A stretch of 64,000 nt of DNA from Gnetum montanum (Eukaryota; Streptophyta; Gnetopsida; Gnetales; Gnetaceae). The position numbers were made by a program, and so were the translations under genes. This document shows, one piece after another, positions 1-9,576 of the stretch. The stretch's first letter is position 1. Every line of letters begins with the position of its first letter. The stretch spans positions 1,662,670 to 1,726,669 of the forward strand of contig MNCI01033474.1 in NCBI GenBank assembly GCA_015680685.1, written 5' to 3'. The notes below the pieces were generated by a model. It made no database searches and was not told the origin of the DNA. It saw only the letters and a program-made list of their open reading frames with translations.

Positions 1-420
1 CGGCAGCCTGATCCTTATGGATATTATGTGCAGCAACCGATTTCTCCAAGTGACTCTATGGGTCACACTACCCCCAACATCACTACCAAGCGTGGGAGTA
101 CTTCAGAAGGACTCCTTCTCCTCCAGGAGACATCTCACATTCCATCCATCCTCTAACTCCACCCACACATCTTCCTCAAGTAGTTCCCATAACACCTCCT
201 GCTCCAGCAATGCAAGGGGAACTTCCTCCTCAACCGTAGCAATGTCACACTACGAGAGCTGTAAATATCCAACTGGGTACTAGTTCTGGCGACAACTATA
301 CAAAGAAGAGACCTTTTTCCATAACTAAAAGCCCAGACAAACTCTCGCAACAACAAGCGGTTGAGGCCATGTACATGCCTACATCATCTAACACTTCGGA
401 GCACCCTTCAGTCCAAAGGA
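1..420 (+). pseudogene. gag C-terminal region (A1), broken
   Basis: The start encodes QPDPYGYYVQQP followed by an SPSDSMGH segment. The same segment occurs in A2 (19480-19530, - strand) and in E (about 61500-61560), and in degenerate form at about 4570-4620. In A2 it belongs to a Pro/Gln-rich gag C-terminal domain downstream of the capsid. Here the frame shifts near position 75, and coding similarity continues in other frames up to about 420 (the EHPSVQ end). It is clearly a retroelement gag tail and clearly not translatable as one protein. The upstream capsid is outside the window. Confidence 0.75.
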
Positions 421-424
421 GTGT

Positions 425-1256
425 AACGCATACGGTTATGCTAACACATACCGTAACTGACTGGATCAAGGTAGGCCACCTTCCCAGGAAATGAACTGAC
501 CCTGGGAGTCCCTTTATTTATTTGCAGATTGCTGGAAATGCACCACATCGGGCTCTTCTTGACTCAGGTTCTGGAGTCAACTTAATTTCACAATAGATGT
601 ATCACGCCTGGAACCTGCCACAACTTAAGAAGAGCAACATCCAACTAGAGTTGGTGGACCAGTCCATCACGATTCCCTTGGGATTGGTGGAGGATGTTAT
701 TACCACTGTGTGTGGTTGGTCCTACCCAGCGGATTTTCTAGTGATCGATGTTAACAACAATAAATGGGACTTCCCAATTATAATGGGAAGGGAATGGCTA
801 AGCACAGTAGATGCATGCCTTAGGATCTGCAATCTTTCCTTAGAAATATCCAAGATAACCATATGTGGAAATATCAAGAAGAGGATAGTTCCGTGGATCA
901 CATACAGTGATTCATTGGGTGATGACATGGAGGAAATGTCTCCATGTAACAGGTGTGCCCAAGAAACTCTGCAACAAAGATGCCTGTATGTAGCAACCAC
1001 ACAAGAAGTAGTAGACACCCCGTGGTTGACAGCTTCTCATAAGAGCAAACAAATATGCATGGAACGAACTGAGGCAACTCATGCCAACAACCGTGGCATA
1101 GACACATTGGAACGTGAGCGTCGCCAACTTCCAACCCTGAATTTAAGATCATCAATTGGGAGAAGTTGGGCACTGCTTAGAAATTCAAATAGGCGCTCAC
1201 TACTTCGGATCTCTCCCTCACAACTCAGTCATGGGGGAGATGGCCACCTATGCTAA
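425..1256 (+). pseudogene. Retropepsin-like aspartic protease (A1), with stops
   Basis: The segment reads HTVMLTHTVTDWIKVGHLP, then (about 545-590) the active-site motif ALLDSGSGVNLIS, and later the flap/end motif IIMGREWLST (about 778-805). Spacing and motifs (DSG, PLGLVEDV, ADFLVI, IMGR-WLST) fit the retropepsins of Athila/Tat-type gypsy elements, which cleave Gag-Pol. The catalytic DSG is intact, but a TGA interrupts near 495 and a TAG just after LISQ at 595-597, so the enzyme cannot be made whole. Similarity to E (61918-62700) ends around 1190; the last codons (QLSHGGDGHLC) lie past the junction where pol was deleted. A2 carries the same junction. Confidence 0.85.
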
Positions 1257-1262
1257 TCATAT

Positions 1263-1412
1263 GGGGCCCTCAGTTCTTTTTCAGTTTTTGTTTTACACAT
1301 TTTTGTTTTACAACGTTTTTGTTTTTCACATTTTTGTTTTACAATTTCTTTAACTTTTCTAATTTTTGTTTTACAAATTTCTTTAACTTTTCTTGTTTTT
1401 GTTTTACAACAT
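1263..1412 (+). repeat. T-rich imperfect tandem repeat after the last ORF
   Basis: About eight imperfect copies of a roughly 18-bp unit resembling TTTTTGTTTTACAAAT, some joined into 37-bp repeats with CTTTAACTTTTC. A T-rich tract sits at the same place, directly after the last gag/pro codons, in A2 (18110-18245, - strand), B (43725-43830, - strand), C (50560-50640) and the old copy (6050-6240). Its position is conserved although its sequence drifts. Confidence 0.8.
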
Positions 1413-1433
1413 CGTTATATTTTTCTATCTTTT

Positions 1434-1454
1434 TGTGTGTGTGTGTGTGTGTGT
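1434..1454. repeat. (GT)n microsatellite
   Basis: About ten uninterrupted GT units follow the T-rich tract. A2 has a short CA-rich stretch at the matching place (about 18086-18095). Confidence 0.95.
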
Positions 1455-2792
1455 CATCCATCATGTAAATTCGTCACCCAATAAGTGTTCGGGCCGATGG
1501 GATGAACTGTTTTTAATTCATTGCTGATGTTTGGTTTTTACCTTTAAGTTACATTGTTGATACTAAGGTATGTTCTTTTGATATGGCAGGCAATGAGATC
1601 ACTTCATCCATCCATCCATCAAAGTCTATGGTTTCCCTTGGCTTGGAAATGTACAGTTCCCTTCCAATAAGAACTTTAACGAATTGGTGACTGGGCATTT
1701 CTCAAACTAAGGAAGGACTCAAGGATTGCAAAGGGTGTGGCTTCAAGGGAACTTGATGCTTTTGTGTTGGTCATTCACTTGGGTGCTTGGTTGTTTTCTT
1801 CTTGAGTTTTCTTACTGTTCCGATGTTACCCATTCTTCGGAAGCTGAGACAATAAAAATAAAGAAGTCTTTGCATGGTGTGGTCCCCACGCATAAAAACA
1901 TAAAACACAAAGAAAAAGAAGAAAGTGAGGATTCAAAGCACACCCCTTAGACAAAATAAAATTTGGGCTGCAAGCATTGGTTATGGAACCAAAGTGTTCC
2001 CTCTAACTAAGGCCCTTCTTGCTTCACATCCTCTCCTTTGTTTCGTCGGAATGGTGGTGGCTCGTCGAAGATGCATCCTTGTTTTCCAAGTGGATGATTT
2101 AGCCAAATGCATTGATGCGGAGTCACTAGAAGTGGTTGGTTTGAGCCCAGAGTTGGAATGAGATTCACCAAGTCAAATTAATCATGAAACACACAAGGGG
2201 CTGTACACCACCTTGTTCTTGGGATCCCATTCCACTTCTCTTCTTTCCATCCTTCTCTCCATTGTTCACCTCATTGCCGGTTGTATCATTAGTGTCTATT
2301 TTGGTTGATGCATTGTTTTCTTTTTGGTAAATTCTTACGGTTAAGACTTTAACTCTTGTTCCAAAGGACATTCCCAGAGCCTACGGACTCTTTGAATAGG
2401 GATTGTCAGGGCATTAAGGGCATGAGCCTGCTTTGGGGAGGACCCACTGACATTCCTATTTGGAACATTAGTTAACTTCTTTTCCTTAACATTTTTGCAA
2501 TTAATTTTATAACATTTTTTTTCATTTCCATCTTGACATCCATTTCACCGATGCCATTGTTGTTCCTTTTTACCTATCTTTCTTACTCCTTTTCTTTCTT
2601 CATTCTAATGCTATCGGAGGTTCGCGATTAGTCATGGGGGTACGGGGACTACTTTTTTCGCTTTTTCTCCTATGCCCCGGATTTTTTTGTTTTTCTTCCT
2701 AACCCCTATACCTTCGGTAGTCATCATCTACATTTTCACAGATCCATATTAGCCATACCACAACCTAGCCAATGAACCTAAACCAAAGCAAG
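1455..2792 (+). other. A1 non-coding 3' region with family-wide conserved blocks
   Basis: No convincing ORF. Two stretches recur in all family members. The first, around 1715-1757 (GGGTGTGGCTTCAAGGGAAC), matches A2 17785-17820, B 43465-43495 and C 50885-50912. The second, around 2395-2460 with core CTTTGGGGAGGACCCACT, matches A2 17090-17115, B 42788-42810, C 51623-51645 and a remnant at 14046-14066. A polypurine-like AGTCATGGGGG lies at 2630-2640. Short ORFs here (such as 1726-1950) have no shared protein pattern with A2 and are not called. Confidence 0.65.
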
Positions 2793-2852
2793 GTATTATT
2801 TACTTAATGATTCAATTACCCTTGCTAATATATGATTGTGTTGTGTGTGCAG
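2793..2852 (+). other. Predicted 60-nt intron directly upstream of the ORF3 start (A1)
   Basis: CAAG/GTATTATT forms a 5' splice site, GCTAATA at about 2824-2830 a branch point with its A about 24 nt from the 3' end, and TTGTGTGTGCAG a 3' splice site that is followed at once by ATGG. The same arrangement and nearly the same length occur in A2 (16693-16752), B (41940-41993) and C (52453-52508), even where flanking sequence has diverged. Splicing is inferred from sequence only. Confidence 0.6.
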
Positions 2853-2939
2853 ATGGCCATCATACAAAAACGAAATAGATCTGGCGCAAACACTTGGAAT
2901 GGAGCAGCGCTAAAGCTGCTATGCAAGGAGCAGGATTGA
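2853..2939 (+). pseudogene. ORF3 remnant, 28 codons (A1)
   Basis: Begins at the ATG abutting the predicted intron and runs MAIIQKRNRSGANTW... to a TGA at 2937. The start context (CAG/ATGG) matches ORF3 of B and C, but only the first residues resemble them; the globular and coiled-coil parts are absent. In A2 the matching frame has a stop at codon 5. It is best read as the stump left when most of ORF3 was lost from the A-type elements. No function is proposed. Confidence 0.45.
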
Positions 2940-3223
2940 TAATGCGCTTACGGATGGACAACGAAAGGCACAATCTAGGCATTGGCAGCAACAAGACTCT
3001 TCTCTCTTCTTCTCTTCTATTCTCTCTCCTCTTTTCTCTCAGCTGCCAAATGTGGCCTGATGTCATTGTAATAAGGTGTTCACCATTGTTGTCATGAACA
3101 CCAATTCTTGTCAAGTCTTGTAATAAAGACCCGTTCACATCTCATCCCATTAGTTCCATTTCCCTCAATAATCCCATACCTACCTGATATCATTGTAAGG
3201 AACTCGAGGATGAGTTTTCATTC

Positions 3224-3236
3224 ATTCATGGGGGTA
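3224..3236 (+). other. Polypurine tract (plus-strand primer), A1
   Basis: ATTCATGGGGGTA directly precedes the LTR start TGATGAG. The same core precedes the 3' LTRs of A2, B and C, together with a conserved upstream stretch (CTCGAGGATGAGTTTTCATT). Confidence 0.85.
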
Positions 3237-3319
3237 TGATGAGATGCAACATGCACTGTGCCGCGATATCGTGTACGCGATATCGTAACCACCGCGATAT
3301 CGCAGTCTGCCGCCATATC

Positions 3320-3327
3320 TATAAATA
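3320..3327 (+). promoter_or_regulatory. TATA box of the A1 LTR
   Basis: TATAAATA followed by AGAGGCGGCACTCCCC. The same TATA plus the (A)AGAG(G)C stretch occurs in the A2, B and E LTRs, just downstream of the GATATC palindromes. Confidence 0.75.
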
Positions 3328-3493
3328 AGAGGCGGCACTCCCCTCATTTCCCAATCCTGGCTAGAAGTAGCGAAGCTCTGGTAGATTGATCACTCCAGAG
3401 TTAGAATTTTTCCCATGTGCCCGCAGTAGGAGTCCTAGAGTGAACGGCTCTTTATTCGAGCAGTTTGTAACCTGAACCCAAGTTGTGTATGGC

Positions 3494-3499
3494 AATAAA
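3494..3499 (+). terminator. Likely polyadenylation signal of the A1 LTR
   Basis: AATAAA in the context GGCAATAAAGAAGAACTT, about 170 bp after the TATA box. The same GGCAATAAAG context is present in the other LTRs of the family (for example 47520 in C). Confidence 0.6.
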
Positions 3500-4429
3500 G
3501 AAGAACTTGATTGGATAAACCTTTCAGTACATGGTTTTAATTATTGTTTTTATTTATTGCTTTCCTAGTGCGCACAAGTACGACTTGATTACGAGCATCT
3601 ACGGATGTGTACGGCTAATCAAGGAATCGGTTGCTTTTCGCAACGTGTGAGTACGACTTAACTACGAGCATTGGCTGCTTGGTAACCCAGTAGCGTATTC
3701 CAGGATCTGCACTTGGTAATCCCAGTAGTAGTCCAATGTGTACGGCTAGTTGAGGAATCGGCTGCTCATCGCTAGGCTAGAACGTGTGATAAGTACGACT
3801 TGGCTACGAGCATCCACAGGTGTGTACGGCTAGCCAAGGAATCGGCTACTTATCACACTTAAGCTAAATAGGTGCCTCAGTACGACCACTTCGAGCACTT
3901 GCGTTACGTGTGGTGATCCCAGTAACGATTAGCGTTTGGTAAGCCACAGTTGCATAGTTTAGGGTGTGTCTGGTAAGTGGGAACGGATGCTGACGCTAGT
4001 TAATTCAAACTTAGGACATTAGTTAGAGTTAGTTAGTTTCTCAACCTCTCATAGCATAGGCGATAAACTGAAAAATACCAAAAAAATCACATACCTCAGA
4101 CTTCCTTAACCATACACCGTGACACATACAAGCAAGCCTGGGAAGACAACGAACGATTAACCCCAAGTGTTTCTTGTGGCGTTAAGGCATTTAGTCTGCG
4201 GAGTTTGACTAGATCGCGCGTGCACGCTCGTATTCGTATGGTTGAGTGTAGGGGTACCTTGCCACTCATCACAAACTTAAATTCAGGAGATGGTAGAGTT
4301 AACATATGTTAGTAAAAACATTAAAAATAGTGCTTCCTAATTAAGTAACATCTCTAAGAATCTAGCGCTTATGCTTTGAATGAAAAGTGCATGAAAAGTA
4401 AAATTCCAAGGAGATTGTCTTATCCAAAT

Positions 4430-6390
4430 GTAATTACCACTAATCCTATCATTAATAATACTATTATTCAAGTGGAACTTCTTCATAACATCAAGACTAG
4501 TACAAATAGTAGTGATAAAACTCATAGTTATGGGTGATACCTTCACCAAGGTAGCAATACTCCCTAGAAGTAATTGGACCCATATGGATATTATGTCTAA
4601 TAACCTATGTCTCATAGTAGCTCTACCACTTATGCTCCTACTCATCATCATTATCCTTTCAAGTTCTACAAACTAGTTACTTGATGGGCCAAATCTTGAT
4701 CTTATGCTCTTCATTTTCACCAACACTTCAAGTCACAAGCTTCAAATGATTTTTTATCTATTCCACCACCTATTCAAGGTGAAATCCAACCAAAATCATA
4801 ACAAAGGAGTACTATAAAAGCCATAAATATGCAGCTGGATAATAGTTCAAGTAGTTTCAAGCTCAAACCTCATAAGCACCCTTACTTTAAACCTATTAAT
4901 CCACCTAAACTAATGTAATAATTATTGGCTATGGACTCTAGTTCAAGCCCAACATCCTTCAATCCAAAAAACTAGTTATCTTTAAAAAAAATATAAATGT
5001 ACAAACTGTCATGTTAATTCATGCTATTACTAATTGAATTAAAGCAAGTAACCTTCTTGAAAGAGGAATAGATCTTGGAAGTCCTATAATTTACTTTCGT
5101 ATTAGATGGAATACATCACATAAAGCTTTGTTAGATTAAGGTTTTAGTGTGAATGTAATCTCCCAAGAGATGTACAATGCCTAAAATTTCTAACCACTCA
5201 AAAAGTATAACATGAGGTTGGAGTTTGTAGATCAATCCATCACTATCCTACTAGGAAAGTTAAAGAATGTGATAAGAACCATTGGTAGATGGTCTTATCC
5301 ATTACATTTCCTTGTGATTAATGTGAAGAATCTTAAGGAGGATTTTCTTATCATCATGATAGCAGAATGACTTAACATCATTGATGGTAATTGTGGAATT
5401 TGAGACCTCTCTTTGAAAATTATCAAGGAGACTGAACCTGACATTGTGGAGTGACAAAAAATTTCATGCATTACTTTTGAGAATACATGATGCAATTGTG
5501 GGTAGAAATTTCAAGCTATAAATGCAACTGTTGTACTAACTTGTAACCATGTAGAAAAATAAGTGTGTGTGCAAAAACAAAAGTATGTATATACAATATC
5601 CATTGAAAAAAAAAGATACCTAGTGGCTAGGAAGCATGAAAATATGTAAAACTTACATGGAATCTATTAATGCACATATTAATTACTATCTTAAGAGAAT
5701 AAAACATACATAAAACATATAAAAGAACATCCTATGTTCTAACCATACATCAAAGCAAAGTGATGAATAAAGAGATACAAAAACTAAGATTGAAATCCAA
5801 AAATAAAACATATCTAGAACCTCTTAAATAAGAATACCTTGTAGTTCAATAAAATATGTGTCTCTAAATGACCAAAAAATCACTATCATCAATGTTAAAT
5901 AGAATAACAAATAAAGACATAAATCACTAAAGATGATACATGAAAAAGCCATGTTTTATGACTGAGGGAATTTGTTCTCCATTTTCCAAATGCTTACCCA
6001 TGAGTTTAGTTGTTAGAAGGTATTCCATCTTAAATTAAGAATTCATAAGTGTACATTTTACATGTTTTTAATACTTTTTTATGTTTTCTATTTCTTTACA
6101 TTTTTAAGTTCTTTTTATTTTTCTAGTTCTTAATATGCTTTTCTATTTCATAATATTTTTCAATTTTTCTAGATGTATTTTTTATTTTTTTGAGTCATTT
6201 GCTTTATGTTTCTAGATAATTTTAACATTTTTTATAATAAAATTATTATTAATATGAAGGAATCAACTTTGTTGCTAGAATTATGTTCTATACTATTAGA
6301 TTATTGAAGGAATAATTGTCCAAAGTAGTGAGACCACATCATCCATTCCTTTGTTTCCATTAATAAGAAGTTTTTATCATGGAAATAATA
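4430..6390 (+). pseudogene. Old, heavily decayed gag-protease copy of the Athila-like family
   Basis: About 4460-4640 aligns by eye with gag of E (61385-61560): CAAGTGGAACTTC..., CATAGTTATGGGTGATACC and CCATATGGATATTATGT. About 5040-5440 aligns with the protease: the active-site area reads roughly LLDxGFSVNVISQEMYNA with a stop in it, then LEFVDQSITILLG and a WSYPLHFLVI segment. A T-rich stretch at 6050-6240 matches the tract that follows protease in A1, and 6300-6380 resembles A1 1590-1680. There are many stops and substitutions, so it is clearly older than A1. The element is then lost in the Helitron region; a 3' remnant may resume near 14000. Confidence 0.65.
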
Positions 6391-6540
6391 CTAGCTTAGT
6401 TATATATTTATAATATATACCTATCATTTGGTAGAGAGAATCTTATTTGTTAACAAGTAATAAGTTATTTGAGTCAAAAATTTGACAACTTCTAGATGAA
6501 GAACAAGATTTAAGGATTACAATTTTCATGACTTCTGGAC

Positions 6541-6766
6541 AAAGAACAAGATTTGTATATCAAACTTTTCATATCAATGAGTTTTAGAAAAATAATTTTT
6601 CCATTAGTTATTGTATGTTCTCATTCCTGGATGAATTTGCATTTCCTATTAGAGCATACACAAATAACAAATTTGGCTGAGAATGAGAACATACAATAAC
6701 TAAAGCAAATATTTTTTTCTAAAACCTATCATTATAAAAAATTTGATATACAAATCTTGTTCTTCA
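6541..6766. repeat. Long imperfect inverted repeat (about 85-bp arms, 54-bp loop)
   Basis: Arms 6541-6626 and 6681-6766. The inner 23 bp of each arm (6604-6626 and 6681-6703) are perfectly complementary; the outer parts match with scattered mismatches (for example CAAGATTTGTATATCAAA against its complement). It lies just beyond the truncated helicase end of the Helitron. It could be an inserted foldback or MITE-like element, or a rearrangement. Confidence 0.85.
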
Positions 6767-6848
6767 CAAATGTATTGAATGCTAATCACAAATTCTTCAC
6801 ATGCATCTAAGATGATATGTACAGTATAACATCTTTCATGGGTGGAAG

Positions 6849-8184
6849 CTACAGAAGATCTTCAATGAGTATCACTAATCTACCACCACAATTATCAAAT
6901 TGATTTTTTGGATAAATTACCATAAACCTTCTATCAATGCTACCAATAAATTTGCCACCTAAAAAACTCATTTCATCTATAACAATATACTTTATGTCTT
7001 TGTATCTATATTGCAACGATGCCAAAGTTGATGTAGCTAGTGGTTTGTACTCCCTAATTTCAATATTCAATGTAGAATGTATTGTAATTACATTAATATT
7101 ATACATTGCAGCACCAATAGGGGTGAGCATCAATAAGCTATTTTTTCCTAATTGGAAAGTTCAACTAAATTCTTTACGAATAGTATTAATGAGATACAAT
7201 TCTCCTATGCCCATTGTACCTTGAATAATCATCAATAGGAGAGCAACTCCATTGAGTTTGAATTGTTGCATGTAGAGATGGCTAGTGATAATCTTATAGC
7301 ATTTCTTCTATTGAACTCTGAGGGAAGATAAGTACACCTAATTTTAGTCATTTCTTGAAGGTGTTATTATCCCATGTGATCTATGACTATGAACAAAAGA
7401 TGTAGCAATCTTTGCAACATCTTCTTAAGGATAGCTAACTGACCATTCGTGTTGTCTATCTCAATCCCTTAATCCAAGCATTTCAAGTTCACTTCGTTGA
7501 AAATGAGTTGATGCAAGTAGATGAATTATTTCAAAATCATATTCAATATCATCCTATCCTTTTGGAATAATATCTCTATACTACCTCTCTTCCTTGCAAG
7601 CATGTTCAAAATCTTCATCAAATGTCTCCTCTTCTAATTCATATATGTGTTGAACAAAAATCCATTTTTGTTCAATTTCTTCATCATTTCTTCCCATATC
7701 ACATTTTACATCTCTAAATGAATAGTGTAGTGGCAACTATGTCCAAGAACAATCTATCCATTTTTCCTCCCTACTTTTGGAGCTACTCTAAATCTAGAAT
7801 ATGTTTTGATAATAACTGGTTGTGGTCAAGTCTCCACATAGGCACCTCTCTTTTTTTTGAGGTAAATGTAAAATATTTTATAGCATTCAGTAGTAAAACT
7901 CCTTCCATTTCTAGTGGTCTCTTTTGATATGCATTGATAAGGGATGTGTATATTTCTGGTTCCTCATCTCCATTTGCAACCAGTATAACTCTTTTATAAA
8001 TATCTCTAGATACATTTATAGTATCAAATATTCTACTCCATTCAACCAATGGACGTTCATATAACATATGACAAACCTCCATAACACCAATGTCTCTATC
8101 AGTTGCAACATCCATCATGAGTCTTTTGTATACATTCATTACATTTTCCTTTGGGTTTTTGGATTCTACAATACAAAGTAACAA
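6849..8184 (-). pseudogene. Helitron helicase domain (PIF1-like), degraded and truncated
   Basis: Reading the - strand, 8184-7783 encodes a helicase N-terminal segment with MDVATDRDIGVMEVCHML and PLVEWSR, typical of Helitron proteins. Around 7240 the Walker A loop is decayed (IQGTMGIGELYLIN where GTAGTGKS is expected). Then follow LLMLTPIGAAMYNINV, TIHSTLNIEI and the Walker B segment YIVIDEMSFLGG, ending with GGRLVILIEDLL at 6849. PIF1-family helicases unwind DNA during rolling-circle transposition. Here the Walker A lysine is gone and motifs IV-VI are missing, so it is dead. Frames shift several times. Confidence 0.85.
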
Positions 8185-8559
8185 ATCATGAAAGGATCTT
8201 AACTTCTTTTTAGATTTTGTTGTGTATTTTTTAATATACTTAATAACAACATATTTGTCAAGTATTAGTTGAAAGTATGTGTTTTCTCTCCATGGTTGAA
8301 GAATCCTTCTACTATAAATATTTAATTTTGAATCATTTCAACATGGTTCGTAAGCAAAATGAATTTTGTTTTGTGGATCTTGAAAGAGTTCTGATCAAGC
8401 CCTCAATGGCCATGGAACATTATACCTAAGGAAAAAATTAAATTCATATAATTCTTTTCTAGATAAAATACATTCTTGATGTAAATAATAACCAATGTAT
8501 TTAGAGAAATATAATTCTACCTATAAACTTGCACATTATTTTGGATTCTTAAACACACT

Positions 8560-9440
8560 GCCCTCTTACATTATGTATAACGCTAAACAGAATTTAAAAG
8601 CTCATCATAATCAATATCAAGATTCATGAATTGCAGCTATCAACTTTTAATCTTGCACAGACGCCTGAGATTATTAACACATTGCATTTGCAAATGAAAG
8701 AATTATATAATCTTAATGATTAGTTTAAATTACTTCAACAATATTTTAAAATTTAAAATAAATGAAACAAAAGTTAAAAAATTACAAATATCTTACCTAA
8801 TTGGATATTGCATCTTGATTGAATCTACTATTCCATGCATTTGTTGTTACATTAAAAAAACTCTCTCATCTTTCTAACTACTTCTAGATCATTCTAGTCA
8901 AGTTCCTCTATGTTTGGAGCTCTCTTAATCCAAAGAAAGCCATGGACATGTGGTGATTCCCTATATTGTCATTCATATCTTGTCCAGTAATCAACCACAT
9001 TGAATTCCTCAAATAATACATTTTCTCAAAATGCCTAATGTTGAAGATGCATAAATTTAGCAACTATATGTGGATTCTCAATAATATTTTTCATTTTCCA
9101 TTCTTTTATTGTAGAAATAGTTTCGTATGGTTTTCTAGGCTTACCTTATGTAGGTCTTGCAAGTAAAGATCTGCTACACTCAAACTAAAAAAACATAGTT
9201 GATGCACCCAACTCATTTATCAAATCAAACAATTGCACTTTGCATATTTTCCAGTAGGAAGGTGTTCCTCATATTGTTGTTCCAAATCTCATCAAATTAT
9301 CAAAAAAAATTATCTAATGATGCATTTTGTAGTCCTTCGTGTAATTCTTGGATTATTAACAATGCTTCTGTAATATTTTTTTTAAAGAATATTGACATTA
9401 ATTTCAATGCACGATGTCTCGTTATCATGCTATAAATGTG
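8560..9440 (-). pseudogene. Helitron Rep (HUH endonuclease) region, degraded
   Basis: The - strand at about 9010-8880 reads DYWTRYE-QYRESPHVHGFLWIKRAPNIEELD. This matches the Helitron Rep core, where the HVHG histidines bind the metal used for single-strand cleavage. The HVHG motif itself is intact (8939-8950). Flanking sequence is full of stops and frameshifts, and the catalytic tyrosine motif further downstream could not be identified with confidence. The limits given are approximate. Confidence 0.75.
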
Positions 9441-9576
9441 ATACCTGAAAATAAAATTAGTAGGTAATTAGTTCATAGATTTTTAAAAACATCAATGCTA
9501 TTTAGTAATGTGAAAAAAATTTACTTTCCAAACCTGAATCTTTTATGACATCCAAATCATCCACCCTTATATCGAA

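Larger units (their letters stand above)
1..4271 (+). mobile_element. Element A1: 3' part of an Athila-like Ty3/gypsy retrotransposon lacking reverse transcriptase
   Basis: Only the 3' portion lies in the window. Order on the + strand: gag C-terminal region, retropepsin, T-rich tract, about 1.4 kb of non-coding sequence, a 60-nt intron, a short ORF3 remnant, a polypurine tract and one LTR ending at 4271. The layout matches element A2 (15366-22768, other strand) piece by piece. No reverse transcriptase, RNase H or integrase is found between protease and LTR, so it is a deletion derivative that would need proteins from a relative such as the element at 58470-64000. It abuts an older copy of the same family that starts near 4430. 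The 5' LTR and target duplication are outside the window. Confidence 0.85.
3237..4271 (+). repeat. LTR of A1 (3' LTR), 1035 bp
   Basis: Starts TGATGAGATG and ends CCACTCATCA, so the terminal inverted repeat is 7 bp (TGATGAG/CTCATCA) rather than just TG/CA. U3 carries three GATATC palindromes with CG flanks (3261-3305), then a TATA box. The R-U5 part contains several copies of a block resembling AGTACGACTTGATTACGAGC ... TGTACGGCTAATCAAGGAATC (3581-3640, 3648-3690, 3735-3775, 3786-3855). Sequence and ends match the A2 LTRs in inverse orientation. Confidence 0.9.

Noticed and set aside
2894-3138. Overlapping ORFs on both strands after the A1 intron
   Set aside because: Not conserved as protein in A2; low-complexity TCTCTT sequence explains them.
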